A stretch of DNA of 64,000 bases from Dasypus novemcinctus (taxonomy: Eukaryota > Chordata > Mammalia > Cingulata > Dasypodidae): NCBI RefSeq assembly GCF_030445035.2, contig NC_080677.1:109857263-109921262 (forward strand), given 5' to 3'. Positions 20,340 to 32,500 of the stretch are shown one piece after another. The notes under the pieces are model-generated. The model saw nothing but the letters and a program-made list of their open reading frames with translations, was not told the origin of the DNA and made no database searches. Made by a program: the position numbers and the translations under genes. Position 1 is the stretch's first letter; each line of letters begins with the position of its first letter.

Positions 20340-21260
20340 AACATGGCTAAGAAGGAATGGAATGCTTTTCAGATGGATTAAGGAGTTAAATGTGAAAAAT
20401 GAACCCAGACAAACAGGTAACGTATGTTGCAAAGATAAAAGTAGTGAAGGCCTGCAAAAAAAAAGTGAAAGTTTGTGGTTTATAAAAAAAGATAAGAAAC
20501 TAATAGAAGTAACTGCTTAAAACTCTTTAACTTAGATAAAATTAAATGAAAAAGATTCTGAAACTTTTGTAGTATAGATATGACAAAGAGCAATATACTT
20601 CATATATAAAGAGCTCTCACAAACTTACCAGAAAAAGTCAAGATATTAAAGAAGAATGGTCAAAGAACTTGAAAGGGCAGAAAGGAAAAAGGAATTTGGC
20701 TGCTCAGTGAAAATGAAAAATGTTCAATTTCACTAGTAAGCAATGAAATGCAAAATAAAGTAAAATCCAGATGCTTTTGTGCCTAGAAGATTGGCAAGAA
20801 CTTTAAAATGCTGATACCTTGCATGGTTAAAGATGCAGAGGAACAAGTACCCTCCTACAACATTGCAAGTATAAATTGGTACAAGCAATCTAGACAGCAT
20901 TTTGGCATTGTGTATCAAAAACCTTAACATATGCAAACCATTTTACATAGTAACTTTGCTCTTAGGATTTTATCTTAAGAAAACAATCAGAATCTGCACA
21001 AAATTTAACATCAAGGAATGTTTACTACAACATTCCTTATAATATTGAACACCTGGAGATAACCTAAGTGTCCAAGAAGTATTACATAAATTGTGTATTA
21101 CTGTGATGAAATCTATGCATCCAGTAAAAAGCAGTTTATGGAAAATGTCATGGTGTCAGAAAATGTTGGTGCTATATGGTTTTATTAAAAATAGCAGGTT
21201 ATCAAATAGTGTGCCCAACTTTATGTTTGCTCAGAATTGAAGACTGAATAGTGACACAGA
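20340..21260 (+). repeat. LINE-1 (L1M-type) ORF2 end and 3'UTR
   Basis: Runs through ttaaatgtgaaaaatgaacc, tatataaagagctctcacaa, aaagaacttgaaagggcaga, gaaatgcaaaataaagtaaa, agattggcaagaactttaaa and ggattttatcttaagaaaac, the standard order of an old L1. All frames are broken. Confidence 0.8.
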
Positions 21261-21765
21261 AAAATATTAATAGAGTCGATATATTGGTGGAATTAAAACT
21301 GATTTTATTTTCTTTGTTGTGGTTTTCTGTATATATATTAATCATCTCAGTAAACATGTAGCTAGTTCTTTTATAGCCAGGATAAGAAATTTTTAAAAAG
21401 AAATTTAAGATGAAATGGGAACCTAAGGTGAGAGAGAACCTCGCAGCTTTCCTGCAGCTCCAAATCTCATGAACCTTATAAACTACATCTCACAGTATAA
21501 AAGAACCTCCATTTGTGATCGTAGACATGCCGTAATACCCTGTGAGGAATCACTGAGCATGGGAAAAGTGCCATATGACTGGAATTAGGCAGATATCCCA
21601 ATTTTTGAACAAGAGAGATGAATTTGAGAACTTACAGACTGACAAGCTTAGTTTTCATCTCATTAACAGGTAGTTTTTGAGTGCTTAGGTAAAGAAAGCA
21701 GTTGTCAACAGGAGCCAGCATGGGTTCACTCAAATTAAGTACTTTCCATCTACCCTCATTACTTT

Positions 21766-22085
21766 TTTTTTTTTTTTTGAGATTTTTAAAATTTATTTCT
21801 CCCCACTCCCTCATTGTTTGCACTCACTGTTCATCTTCCTTTTAGGAGGCACTGAGAACCAAACGTAGGACCTCCCATGTAGGAGTGAGGTGCCTAATTG
21901 CTTGAGCCGCCTCCACTCCCTGCTTTGTTGTACTTCTTATGTTTCCCTCCTTGTGTCTCTTGTTGCATCATCTTACAGCACCAGCTTGCTGTCTTGCTTG
22001 TCTTCTTTAGGAGGCACCAGGAATTGAACCTGAGACATCCCATGTGGTAGGCAGGAGCTCAGTCATTTGAACCACATCTACTTCT
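21766..22085 (-). mobile_element. DAS SINE, dimer with spacer
   Basis: Two reverse tRNA-like monomers: one ending tgcttgagccgcctccactc near 21915, the other ending tttgaaccacatctacttct near 22085. They are joined by a cttgttgcatcatctta-type spacer. Near-duplicate flanks ccctcattactttt (21753) and ccctcatttcttta (22086) suggest the target site. Confidence 0.8.
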
Positions 22086-22099
22086 CCCTCATTTCTTTA

Positions 22100-22245
22100 T
22101 GCCCCATGTGCTTTATGTCATGTAATCCTCAGGCCATACCTCTGAGTTAGGTATTATTATTACTATTATTATTTTCCCATTATACAAAAGTTAAGCCTAA
22201 GGGAAGAGATGTTGAGCTATTTGCCCAATATCTTATAGTTTCTTT
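22100..22245 (+). repeat. MIR SINE fragment
   Basis: catgtaatcctcaggccata, ttaggtattattattactat and ttcccattatacaaaagtta: MIR core. Confidence 0.75.
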
Positions 22246-22439
22246 TGTAAAGAAGATCAAATTAGGTTAATCAGCTGGACGATTAGAGGCAGATTTGTCA
22301 TAGCTGGCATTGGACAGAGGTTTCTTTGGGATCCTGGTGGACAATATAATGGAACATGGGACAGATATTAGTACTATATTAATATATGAAATGATTATAC
22401 CCCAAAGGGTGGTTTAATAGAATACTTTGCCTAGAGGTT

Positions 22440-22665
22440 CCAAAGTGGTAATAAGAATACTTACCACTTACTGAATACTTATTATTTGCAAGGTTCTGTA
22501 CAAAAGTGCTTCCCATTCATTATCTCACTTAATTGTCTTCAAAAGGTGGAGAAACATGTACAGTCTCCACCATTTTACAGGTGAGAAAACCAGCTTCTGA
22601 TTAGACATCTACTAAGTAGAGGAACTAGGATTCAGTCACAGAAACTCTGCTTTCAGAGTCCATGT
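22440..22665 (+). repeat. MIR SINE
   Basis: cttactgaatacttattatt, attatctcacttaattgtct, ccattttacaggtgagaaaa and aactaggattcagtcac give the full MIR order. Confidence 0.8.
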
Positions 22666-22814
22666 GCTTTACTATTATACTCGAGTGTCTTCTTCTGGCC
22701 CTTGGCTCTTGTTCTCCTCAACTTATTTTTTCCTTTTTATTTGAAAAATATTTATCAATCTTGAATAACAACTTACAAGACATGCTAAGGACACAAAGCA
22801 GGAGAAGAAAAAGA

Positions 22815-23040
22815 AGGCAAGTAAACCTACATTTATTGAGTACTTATCATGTATTAGGTGTTGTATTTCCCCGTTCAAGCCTCAGAACAACTTTGTAGTG
22901 CAGGTGTAAGTATCCCTATTTTCACTGATAAGCACACTGAGACTCAGGTCATATGACATGTCCAGTGTCACGGAGCTACATAACAAAGCCAGAATTAGAC
23001 TCCAGATCGTTCTGAATCCTAAGCCTTGCTCATTATACTA
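22815..23040 (+). repeat. MIR SINE
   Basis: catttattgagtacttatca, caagcctcagaacaactttg, agcacactgagactcaggtc, ccagaattagactcc and ccttgctcattatacta: near full-length MIR. Confidence 0.8.
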
Positions 23041-23649
23041 CCAAGGAGAGTTATTATGTCATATAAACAAAATCATCAGACTTCAAAAAGGAGGTGGAAA
23101 TCTTGGCTAATGAAAACCAAACATAAAGATTTGATATTAAGTGGGGGAAAATGTAAAATCCTGCAATCGGCTTTAAAAACTCAGTTGTACAAATATAGGA
23201 TTGGATAGACCTGGTTTATTGACATCTCAGGTGCAAAAGATTTGGATTGATAGTGAAGCAACATGAGTCAGCATTGTGCCTGTTAGCACATTCATACAAG
23301 CTTGGGTTGCATTAACTGAAGGACTGTGTCCTGGAAAAGGAAGAAAATACTCCAACTGTTTGTGCACTGCTTATACCAGATGGGGAGTGTTGCAATTAAA
23401 AGGGACTTTGACAGATTAGGCTATGGATGTCCAGAGGAGAGCAGCTATTTGGTAACAAAACACATGCATACATACTTACATCCATACAGATTGTATTGCT
23501 TCATAAAAGTTAAACAAATGGGAAAACCCAAGAAGTAGGTGAAAATCATCTTTAGTTAGCTAAAGTGCTACTATATGGAAGAAATTCTTCTACTGGAGGG
23601 ACTTCAGAGGACAGAGCTGTGGCTGGAGAAGGGCATGTTTTGTCCTATT

Positions 23650-23760
23650 GGTGAAAAACCAGGACATAGTTATGTCTCACATATCATTTTAGTCACTGCA
23701 ATGCCAAACCCCATGCTTGAGATATAGCGGGCACTTGACAAATATATGGTGAACCAATTT
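23650..23760 (+). repeat. LINE L2 3' end (weak)
   Basis: gatatagcgggcacttgaca then aatatatggtgaacc resembles the L2 'agtaggtgctcaataaatatttg' terminus. Confidence 0.4.
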
Positions 23761-23889
23761 TGATATGTATGGCTTTTCAAAAACGCAAGAGGTTGTCTGG
23801 TGGGCTAGTAAGCTCCTGAAAGACATTTGCACAAAAGCTAGATAGCTCCCTGTTGCACTCAAGACTCCCATCCCATTAAAAAAAAAAAT

Positions 23890-25480
23890 CCTCCTTGCCC
23901 AACTCCACTCCCTTCCTAGTCAGTACCTACTTCCCCCACAGCCAAATTTCAAAGAGGAGTCTGTCACCAATCCATTCTGGTCTGACTTCTGCCTCTCAAA
24001 ACTCTGCTCATTATCATTCATAGGACCCCATTGGAAAACTGTTCCCCTTTGAAGGTCTCTTCTCCTTTACATGCAGATATTCCTCTGTCCCATTCTTATC
24101 TTACCTCTCTGACTTTTCCTTTCCCATCTCCTCTAGCTCTTCCTCTGACAGCCACACTTGAATGTCTTTGCTCAGTCTTCTATTCTTGGCACTCTTCTCA
24201 CCATGTGCCCTTCCAAGGAAATTTCATCCATTCTGGGGCCTTTGCTGCCACCGGGCAGTTACTTCTGATGCTATATATCCAATCCAAACCTCTCCTGAGC
24301 GGCAGACCTGTCTTTCATTCATCAGTGGATATCCTACAATCAAGGCAAACCTAATATGCCATTCGTCATCCGCTCCATGTTTGCTCTCCTTCTCCCATTT
24401 AGTTTTGTTAACATCACTAAACTTTCAACCTTGTTCTCTCTCAACTCCCAGCTCCCTATCTCATCAATAGCTATATCTCAATGTTCCTTATAAACCTCCC
24501 TTGGATTTGTCACTACTTTTCATCCCATTGCTACTGTAGTGATTCAGACCTTGTTTTAGTTTCCTGGGCTGCTCAAGCAAATACTATGAAATGGGTCAGG
24601 GTAAATAATGGGAATTTATTACCTTATGGTTTTGAGGCTAAAAGAAAATCCAAATCAAGGCACCATTAAGGTGATGCTTTCTCCTCAAAAACTGTGACTT
24701 TCTGGGACTGGCTGCCAGTGATTCTTGGTCCTTAGTTTGTCACATGGCAATGCACATGGCGGCGTCTTCTGGTGTCTCTCTTCTCTTCTGGGTTCTGTTG
24801 TTTTCAGCTTCTATCTGTCCCTCTGTGGCTTTATCTCTCCCCTTCACTCTTTGAATTTCTCTCTACTTATTAAGTACTCCAGTAATAGGATTAAGACCCA
24901 TCCTGATTGAGGTGAGAAACCCTTTAACTGAAGTAACCATTGTAAAAAAGGTTTTTCTTACATTGGGTTTTTATTACAGTGGGTCCACAGGAATGGATTA
25001 AATTTAAGAACACTTTTTCCTGGGTACATAGCTCCAGAATACTGTAGACCTTAACCCCTTTCTTAAACTTTTACAGAAATCTTCTAATTAGCTTTCCTGG
25101 CTCTACCTTCCCCGTGCTCTAGCTCAGCCTCCATCCTACAACTAAAGTTTTATTTTTTTATTATGAACGATCACATTTCTCCCATATGTAAAAAACAAAA
25201 ACAAAACTCTGTTAATTACTTATCATCTTCAGGGCAAAGTCCAGGTATCTTAGCTATAAATCAAGGTTCTTCACAATATAGCTACAATCTACCTTACCAG
25301 TCACCTCTAGTCCACACCAGACTTTTCTCTTTGTTTTCCCTGGTCACAGTTTGCTTTCGATAATCCTTTTCCTCAAATTAAAATGCCAGTCTTCTTACCC
25401 TGGCCAACTCATCTCATCCTTCAGTACCCAACTCAAACTGCAGCACCTCTGGGAAAACAAACCTCTTCAATTTCCAAGTT
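23890..25480 (+). repeat. LINE L2, split by an LTR
   Basis: The left part has L2 order: cttgctcagtcttctattct-type text, atgctatatatccaatccaa, tctcctgagcggcagacctg. The right part resumes at 25052 with gaaatcttctaattagcttt, cttcagggcaaagtccaggt and tcatccttcagtacccaact. Between them sits the LTR at 24552-25046, flanked by gacct on both sides. The order and orientation of the two L2 parts agree. Confidence 0.75.
24552..25046 (-). mobile_element. MaLR-like solo LTR
   Basis: Reverse orientation. The plus strand opens TGttttagtttcctgggc and ends near gctccagaatactgta. 5-bp target duplications gacct lie at 24547-24551 and 25047-25051. It shares segments with the LTR at 50831-51363 (aaatttaatc/cctgtgg, aatcaggatgggtc type). 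The terminal CA has changed to TA. No internal retroviral genes are present. Confidence 0.75.
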
Positions 25481-25900
25481 TGGAGTTCAGGGGACATGTC
25501 AGGACAAGAGATGTGATGTTTAAAGCAATGCACTGGATGGGTGATTGTAGAGGACCACGCTCAAGGGGAACTCCAGCATTCAGAGACTCAGGAAGGACCC
25601 GACAAAAGAGACTGAGAAGGAACAAACAATGAGGTAGGAGGAAAGGCAGGGCTGTGTGATGAAAGCCAAATGAAGAAACTGTTTCAAGAAGAAGGGAGAG
25701 ATCATTAGTGCCAAATACTGCTGAGAGGATAAGATGACAACTAAGAATTGGCCTTTGGATTTGACAGCATAGAGGTCATTACAACCTTCCCAGGTGTGTT
25801 TTCAACGGAGCAATGAGGACAGAATGTTGACTCCTTTGGCTTGGCTTCAAGAGATAATCAGAAATGAGGAAGTAGATGCTTGTTAAATGAGGGAAGGAGT
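25480..25900 (+). repeat. Long ancient mammalian repeat (same family as 9640-11170)
   Basis: aaaagagactgagaaggaac, gaaactgtttcaagaagaag, ccaaatactgctgagaggat, ctttggatttgacagcatag and gaggtcatt follow the 9640-11170 copy over its last 300 bp. Confidence 0.6.
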
Positions 25901-26740
25901 GGATTGAGTGAATAAAACATGTCTTAGAAAGAATTCCATGATTGGTCAGGAACCAAAAAAGGTATATGAATTCTTTTGAACTCTTAGAGTCTCTGAAATA
26001 TTCCCAAATAGAAACAAGGATAGGATTTCATGGTGCAAGGTTTTTCTTAAGTGACAAGGGAATTCAGAGTAGAATTACCATGGCAGTAGTATTAATGAAG
26101 GAAAGATTTTATATGAGTTCTGTTATAGTTGCATTTTATCTACCTCTGGCCCCATTTCATAAAGACCTCTATACAGGACAACTGAGGCTTCAGGGAAAAG
26201 TTGTCATTGAAGGCAGCTTTAGGATTTCCAGACACTATTTCCAAACACTTGCTGCTAGTGTGTAAGGTTGCTGCTAAGAAGCCTATAGGTTGACTATCAC
26301 TCTTTTGGGGACTGGGTAGTACCAACCAGGAATGGTTGGAAAGAGGCAAACTGGCAACACCTGACCCATCCAATGTCATGTGCTTTAAGACATATTGGAA
26401 GTATTTCTATATAAAACTTTTATATTGAAATAGTAATGGAAGTGGGCTAAGTGATCACCTGTCTTTGGAGTATTATGGTAATGAAATATGGAGAATACAA
26501 ACCTCACTTAGACCAGACCTGAGCTTTGATTTAGTACTGTTCCTTATGTGATATTCCTCAAATAATCTGAGTTTCAAAAGGCACTTTTGTATCGATCCCA
26601 TGTAGAATGTGTTTTTACTTACTGGAATGAGGACAAGTAACCCAGGGACTATACATTTCCTTTTATATAATCATTTATGGTGATGTCCAGAGCCTGGATT
26701 GTGAAACAGAATGAGCCATAAAATATTTGAAGTACCTCCC
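25900..26740. other. Single-copy DNA, nothing recognised
   Basis: No gene, RNA gene or repeat that I can support. Confidence 0.3.
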
Positions 26741-27130
26741 ATCATGCCATGTCTCCTGTAGTTCCCCAAATGCATCGTGTGCTCTGATTTGTCTGTGTCA
26801 TTGCCCGTGCTGTCCTCTCTACCTGAAATATTCAAATTTCCTTCTCCTGTTATGCTCAGCTCTAGTAGCCTCCTCTGGGAGACCTTCCTCACCCACTCAC
26901 ACAAAAAGAGCCCCCTCTCTGTGCTCCACAAACTGTTTTTGTGTGTTACTCCATCTCCACACCTAATATAATGTGCTACACTTGTTGGCTTCTCTGGTTA
27001 CCTCACTGGACTGTGAATTTCTTGAAGCCAGTGATTTTGTTTTCTTCCTATTTTCATTCTTTGGATCTAGAATAGTGCTTTTACATTTGGGACACACAAT
27101 AAAAATTAATATTCGTTGAATGGATGCATG
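26740..27130 (+). repeat. LINE L2 3' end
   Basis: ctctacctgaaatattcaaa, gcctcctctgggagaccttc, ggactgtgaatttcttgaag, ggatctagaatagtgctttt and ttcgttgaatggatgcatg: the complete L2 3' terminal order. Confidence 0.85.
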
Positions 27131-27152
27131 AATACTTGAGTGGCCTGAATGT

Positions 27153-27174
27153 GTGAATGAATGAATGAATGAAT
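27153..27174 (+). repeat. (TGAA)n microsatellite at the L2 tail
   Basis: Five tgaa units following the L2 terminus, which naturally ends in such repeats. Confidence 0.8.
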
Positions 27175-27357
27175 ACAGGAAAAGATCAGAAAAATGTTAT
27201 TCCTCAAATTGAAGCAAATAAAAGGATCTTTGGTCTTGCATATATGCAGTGCACCCCTCCATAACAGAGTTTATGTGTATCATGGCACTTTCCAAATCCA
27301 GTTGAGATGAAAAGATCATTGCTACAAAATACATATAATGGGAGAAGTGACACACAC

Positions 27358-27487
27358 TATATATTTTTCTTGTTCTCTGTCTGCTCTTTGCTTTTTTTTT
27401 TTCCCCTTTAGGAGGCACCAGGAACTGAACCCAGGACCTCCCATGTGGGAGGCAGGCACTCAACTGCTTGAGCCACATCCGTTCACT
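27358..27487 (-). mobile_element. DAS SINE, monomer
   Basis: Reverse tRNA-like unit: ggaactgaacccaggacctc (B box) and ctgcttgagccacatccg (A box), with a T-run at its left. Flanks gtgacacacac at 27347-27357 and 27488-27498 form an 11-bp target-site duplication. Confidence 0.85.
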
Positions 27488-27499
27488 GTGACACACACA

Positions 27500-29385
27500 G
27501 TGACTCAGTATGTGTGCCACAAGATTATGATATCTGTGTTGACTAAAATCAGAGTTAGGTAGTAGGAATTGATTTACTTTGGTCTAGCATTTTGAAAACA
27601 ATCTGATCACTGGAACACATAGACGTTTTGGTCTTTGTTATTTCTTTTAGGCCAAATATTTTTCCTTTAAAAATTTAGGGTCACGGGGCATCTTAATAAA
27701 CATGTTTTATCTAAAGTATTGCGTCATTGTCAAAAAGTGAAAAACAAACCAGCTATGATGCCTCTAAAATGGAAGTTCCTTTGAACCAGTCATTTCATTC
27801 CCTTACATCTAGGTTTCTTTCATGCATAATTTGTAAAATGACAATAGCACTTATTAGTATTTAATTTATAAAAGTGTTGTTACTGAAAATTATATACTAT
27901 AAAATGGGTTATGACCTCGTCTTTGAAAAGCAAGCACTATACACAAATGAGGTATTATTATTTTGTATTTCCTTTTCAATACTGTTAAATGACAATTAGA
28001 TGAAAACTCTGCTTTAAGCAATATCCACTGGTTAAACGATTATTGACTTGAGTGAAATGAAAAAAAATCTTCAGCTGAAAGCTCCGTTTGTACAGCTTAG
28101 CCTGCCTGTGCACGAGGCAGAAATATTGTATTTATCTGTAGTGTTTACCACTGTTCTTTATATCCTCTCTGTGCTGTAATCACAAACTGAAGACAGTTAA
28201 GCCATTCAGTTCAGTCATAGTGTGCATTTTGGCGAACATAGGTAACCTGCAATGATTACAATTTAGAAATAATGTTTCAACTAATCAAGTCATGCAGCTA
28301 GTTTCCTCATTGATTTAGGACCGAATTGAGCTGTGTCAGGCCTTGAATCAACTTCTAGTCCTTAGGATAGCAGGACAGCCATTCCTGCAGCCTTTTCAGG
28401 TTTGTCACTGCAGATGCCTGTGTACTCTCATCAGCACCACCGAGGCCTGAGCTTTCCTGGAGCATACAGGCTGACCATGGTTAGAGAGGGGTTGTGCAAA
28501 TAAATGCTGGGAAGGGTTATGAGTGTCAGAAACACCTCTTTGTATCACGAAAGCCTGAGAGCTGAAACAGCACACTGGGAGGATCCCCAGTAACAGAGCG
28601 CTGGTGATGAGGCACCCACCTGTGCAGAAAAATTGTGTCTGGCCTTGTGTGTTTATAACAGCTTCAACCCATGTCTAGCTCTGTGATCACTGCTTAAGGA
28701 CTGCCCACTGGCCCTCCCTTCTTAGCGCAGCACCTCACACTCTTCATCCATTATGTCTTGGCTCACCTTCACGCCCTAGGACCAACCTTCAGCACTGCTT
28801 GCAGTTGTGGTCATCTGTTTTACACCTGCCCCAATTATTCTGGCTTCTGGATTCTGCTGGGATAGCTGCCTGGCCAGCTGTGGGGACAGCTGCCTACTCC
28901 AGATGCCAAGGTGACCACACTGGTCTCCACTCCCTCTGACTGGTCGCAACACATAAGCCATGACAATAGGTGAGAGGTAATGACAGTGTGACAATTGTGT
29001 CTGACCAGAACTGTACCCATGTAGGTCATTCCTTTGGCAGACTATGTGCATTCATGCACCATAGCAGGCATCGAGGACCCAGAAAGTACGTGTTGACCAC
29101 AGAGACCTAGGACAGGACTGGGTGAAGAAGATGAGGAAGAGGAAAACACAAAAGGCAGAATTGGTTTACTCTACAAGTTTAACCCAGCCCAGCTCACGGG
29201 CCATACCTGCCAAGACCACTGCCATGTAGTCCACTGAGCTAATGGAAAGGTGTTGAGGGACCTTAAAGAGCCTTTAACGTGGACTGTCTCAGCGGCCCAG
29301 TTTCCCTGCACTTGGGAAGAAAATGTAGTGCTTTGGGCTTCCACTTATAAGGCAAACTTTGCAAACAGTTGTCTATGTTCACTGG
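27500..29385. other. Single-copy DNA, about 1.9 kb
   Basis: No gene recognised. 28040-28330 is balanced in composition and free of repeat signatures. 28400-29060 is richer in GC and might be an old LTR, but I cannot place it in a family. A frame of about 90 codons on the minus strand at 28776-29051 has no domain. Confidence 0.35.
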
Positions 29386-30480
29386 TTCATTTGCTTCTCT
29401 ACTTCCTGTGACCTGTCTTCTGCCTCCACTAACACAGGGCTTGCCAAGTGATTAACTACTTCCTTGTTGCTCCCTCTGTGGGTTCTTCTCAGTCTGTTTC
29501 CTACTTGATCTCTTGACAGCATTTGCACTGCGGTCACAATTTGCCCTTTGAAACGTGCTTTTCCCTTGCCCTCTGTGATATCACCTACTTCTTGATTTCC
29601 ATCCATCTCTCTGGCTGTAACTTCTTGCTCTCTTTTTTTCAGAGATACCTTCTGCCCATCCTTTAAGCATTGTTGTAGTGCTGGGTTCTCTTCCGGGCCC
29701 TTTTCTCTTACCCTTTACACTTTCCCAGAGTAACTCACTCATGACTGTTGACTGCCATGGACTGATGATTCCTAAAACTGTGTCCTCAGACCTCTACAAG
29801 AAACATCCTCAGGCTTCACAAACCAAGCGTGTCCAAAGCCAAACTTCTCCCCCAAATCTCCTCTATTTTGCCTTCATATTTTAGCTGTCTTAGTGAATGA
29901 CATCACTACCCAGTTGTCCAAGTCAAAACTTTGAGTGGTATTCTTGACTTTTCTTTTTTCAAATCCCCAATATTCAGCCTATCACAAATTTCAGTAGATC
30001 AGCCTCTGTAACATGACTTATAAGTTTCTTCATAATTTGGACCCTGCTTACCTTTCTGGTCTCATCTCTGACAACACTTGGACTAACACTCTCTGTTTCT
30101 GCTATAGTAAACTACTTTCAGTATTCAAAATGCACAGAACTTTCTGTTACCTCCAAACTTTGTGTATGTGCCCTCTACCTAAAACAGACTTTCTCCACCT
30201 TCTTATTTGGCTAACACTGTACACACCGTAGTTCCCCAAAGAGAAGTCACTAACTTCCAATTCTCCCAAAGTCTGGTTTAGACTACCCTCCTAAAGCACT
30301 TTCCACATCATAACACTTTATCAGAGTTGGGGCTTCTGCTCCGTATACACCATATACTGTGAACTGTGCTGGAAGGACCCTGAAGCGCAGACTATATTTA
30401 TCTTATTTACATTTGTATTCCTAGTACCAACAAAATATTTGATACAGAATAGATGCTCAATGAATGAATGTGTTAAAAAT
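29385..30480 (+). repeat. LINE L2, about 1.1 kb
   Basis: In order: tcttctcagtctgtttccta, ctctctggctgtaacttctt, gggttctcttccgggccctt, cagacctctacaagaaacat, aagtcaaaactttgagtggt with attcttgacttttc, taatttggaccctgcttacc, and the end gatacagaatagatgctcaa with tgaatgaatg. This is the longest L2 here; frames are broken. Confidence 0.8.
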
Positions 30481-30548
30481 TATCATTGTGACAATATAAA
30501 ATATCAAATTAGAGGATGCAATTATGGTTTTACTAAATAAAACTTTGT

Positions 30549-30651
30549 CAGGGAGTTGATGTGGTCCACTGGTTGAGCACCAGCCTCCCACAGGCGAGAT
30601 CTGGGTTCAATCTCCAGCCCCAGTACCTCAAAAAAAAAAAAAAAAAAAAAT
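30549..30651 (+). mobile_element. DAS SINE, monomer
   Basis: Forward tRNA-like unit: ggagttgatgtggtccactg (A box) and ctgggttcaatctccagc (B box), ending ccagtacctc plus a run of over 20 A. The pure A tail suggests a relatively young copy. No clear target duplication seen. Confidence 0.8.
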
Positions 30652-31375
30652 CAAGCCCTCTAACATCAAAGGGATTTGAAGATTCCTAAAAATATTTAGA
30701 AGAATTAACTGACATTAGAATCATGATCAGAGAGTAGTTAATAGAAGTAGATTTCAAATCTGTCCCCTTATGGGCTTCTTTTCCAGAGTTCAATATCCAG
30801 ACTCTCTCAGCTGTGTTTTGGGGGTCTCCCAAGCATCCTATCCTCCTGACTCTCCATAAACTATTGGATTCATAACCCACTCCAAACATGAGAACATGGG
30901 GATTGGAATAAGGTAAGTGTTAGCTGTTCAAAAATCTTCCCTCAATTATTTAGTTTTTAACCAAAACCTGTGTGTGTGTGTGTGTGTGTGTATACACCTG
31001 TAGAGCACAATTTTTAAAATTCACCTCTCTGGGTCTTCATAAGGAAGTGTGGGTGACTTCTCAGCTAGGCTCGTTGTTCTCGCAAAGTTTCAAATTTCTT
31101 GGCATGCATAGAAATGTTGTGAAGTCTCCTGAGGAATTATATATTTTTTCCAAATTCCTCTTTGTTTCATGGCTGTTTCGGTCTATCCATAGAGTGTCTT
31201 TTTTTTTCTAATGTGACTCCACATAGAGAAAAGTGGGTTTGTAGAAATCAGAAAGCCGTGCTGCCATCCTGGGACACCCTTTGAGCACAGATATGCAATA
31301 AGAATGCAGGACATGAGCAGTGTAATACATCTTCAAAAATAACTCTGCTTTAGCTGTTCTGCCTATATACAACTC
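30651..31375. other. Single-copy DNA with a (TG)n run
   Basis: (TG)n at 30969-30991. Nothing else recognised. Confidence 0.4.
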
Positions 31376-31612
31376 CCCACTCCATCTTCACTGTCAACCC
31401 TCTCCAGCCTTTCACCTGTTTCATTTTTTCATAGCCTTTAGTTTTATTTATTTATATTTGTTTTTCTTATTTATTTATTGTCTCCATTCCCTGCAAGACT
31501 GTAAGCTTTGTGAGGGCAGGTATTTTGTTTTGTTTGACACTATTTGCTCAGCACTTAGAACAGTGAGTAATATGTGGTAGGCACTCCATAAATATTTGTC
31601 AATTGAATGATC
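31375..31612 (+). repeat. LINE L2 3' end
   Basis: caagactgtaagctttgtga with gggcaggtattttg, then ctcagcacttagaacagtga, then gtggtaggcactccataaat with atttgtc: a clear L2 terminus. Confidence 0.85.
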
Positions 31613-31679
31613 TTTGTAAATTTTTTTTTTGGCGGTTGATGCACACACAGTTTTCTAGTGATCTATTGCAAGTCTGGTT

Positions 31680-32500
31680 TACAGCCCTGAACCCCTTAAC
31701 ATTTTTATTGATGACTAAGATGGTAACATTGATGGCATACTTAACAAATTTACAGATGACTCATAACCAGAAAGAATAACAAATACATTGAATGATAACA
31801 ATCAGGATCCACCCTCCCCCCGAATCCTGACAATATGAAATTATGAATCTCATCCAACAATAAAATGTTTCATGGGGACAAATATAAAATAGTCAAAGAT
31901 CACAACATTCAATTGCACAAGTACAGGTTGGGGTGAGATAGCTTAACAACTGTACAGGTCAGGAAGATCTAGAGTCTCCTGTTGATTGTGAGTAGATGAT
32001 GAATCAACACAGTGTTGATGTAGCTTTCCCCAAAATCAATATTTTGCTACATTAATATAAATATAGTGTTCAAGAGGAGAACTACTTCTCTAGAGTTCAC
32101 TGGTTATCAGACCACACTTGCCCTGCTTTATGAATTCTAGGCTTCAGCCTTTAAGAAAGACTTTACTAAAGGGTAGATTATTCAAGAAGGGTAAAAAGGA
32201 TAAATAAGGATGTGACAAAGTGGTATATCACAAATAATTAAGGACCCAAGGTTGTGTGTGGGTGTGTGAGGAGGAGAGGGATAACCAGCTGCCTTTCAAA
32301 GTTTGAGGGGCTATTCTAAAAAGGAGAGATTAGATTTCTATGTGACCCCAAACGACAGATTTAGGACCAGTGAGTAGAAGATACAAGCAGGTGCTGATCA
32401 ACAATGAGATGGTCACTACTGGAGGTAGTAAATTCTCTGACCCTACTCGTTTTCAAGCAGAAACTGGTCAACTCTGCCCTATTCACTGGATAAATTTGTA
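31680..32500 (+). repeat. L3/CR1-like LINE 3' portion
   Basis: acatttttattgatgactaa, gatggcatacttaacaaatt with tacagatgactcat, cacattcaattg/acaagtacaggttgggg, ggaagatctagagtctcctg, aggaccagtgagtagaag and ctactggaggtagtaaattc with 'ttttcaagcagaaactgg'. This order matches CR1/L3 LINEs. No open frame. Confidence 0.7.

Larger units (their letters stand above)
21410..23640 (+). repeat. L3/CR1-like LINE fragment with nested SINEs
   Basis: The pieces follow the CR1-type LINE in one orientation. First is aggagccagcatgggttcac (21712) just before the DAS insertion. Then come tggacgattagaggcagatt (22276) and ccccaaagggtggtttaata (22400). Later pieces are gggaaaatgtaaaatcctgc (23145) and ggatgtccagaggagagcag (23425). 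They are separated by a DAS dimer and MIRs. No functional reverse transcriptase remains. Confidence 0.6.

Noticed and set aside
24031..24470. Frames of about 105 codons
   Set aside because: Part of a decayed L2 LINE; no reverse-transcriptase motif is intact.
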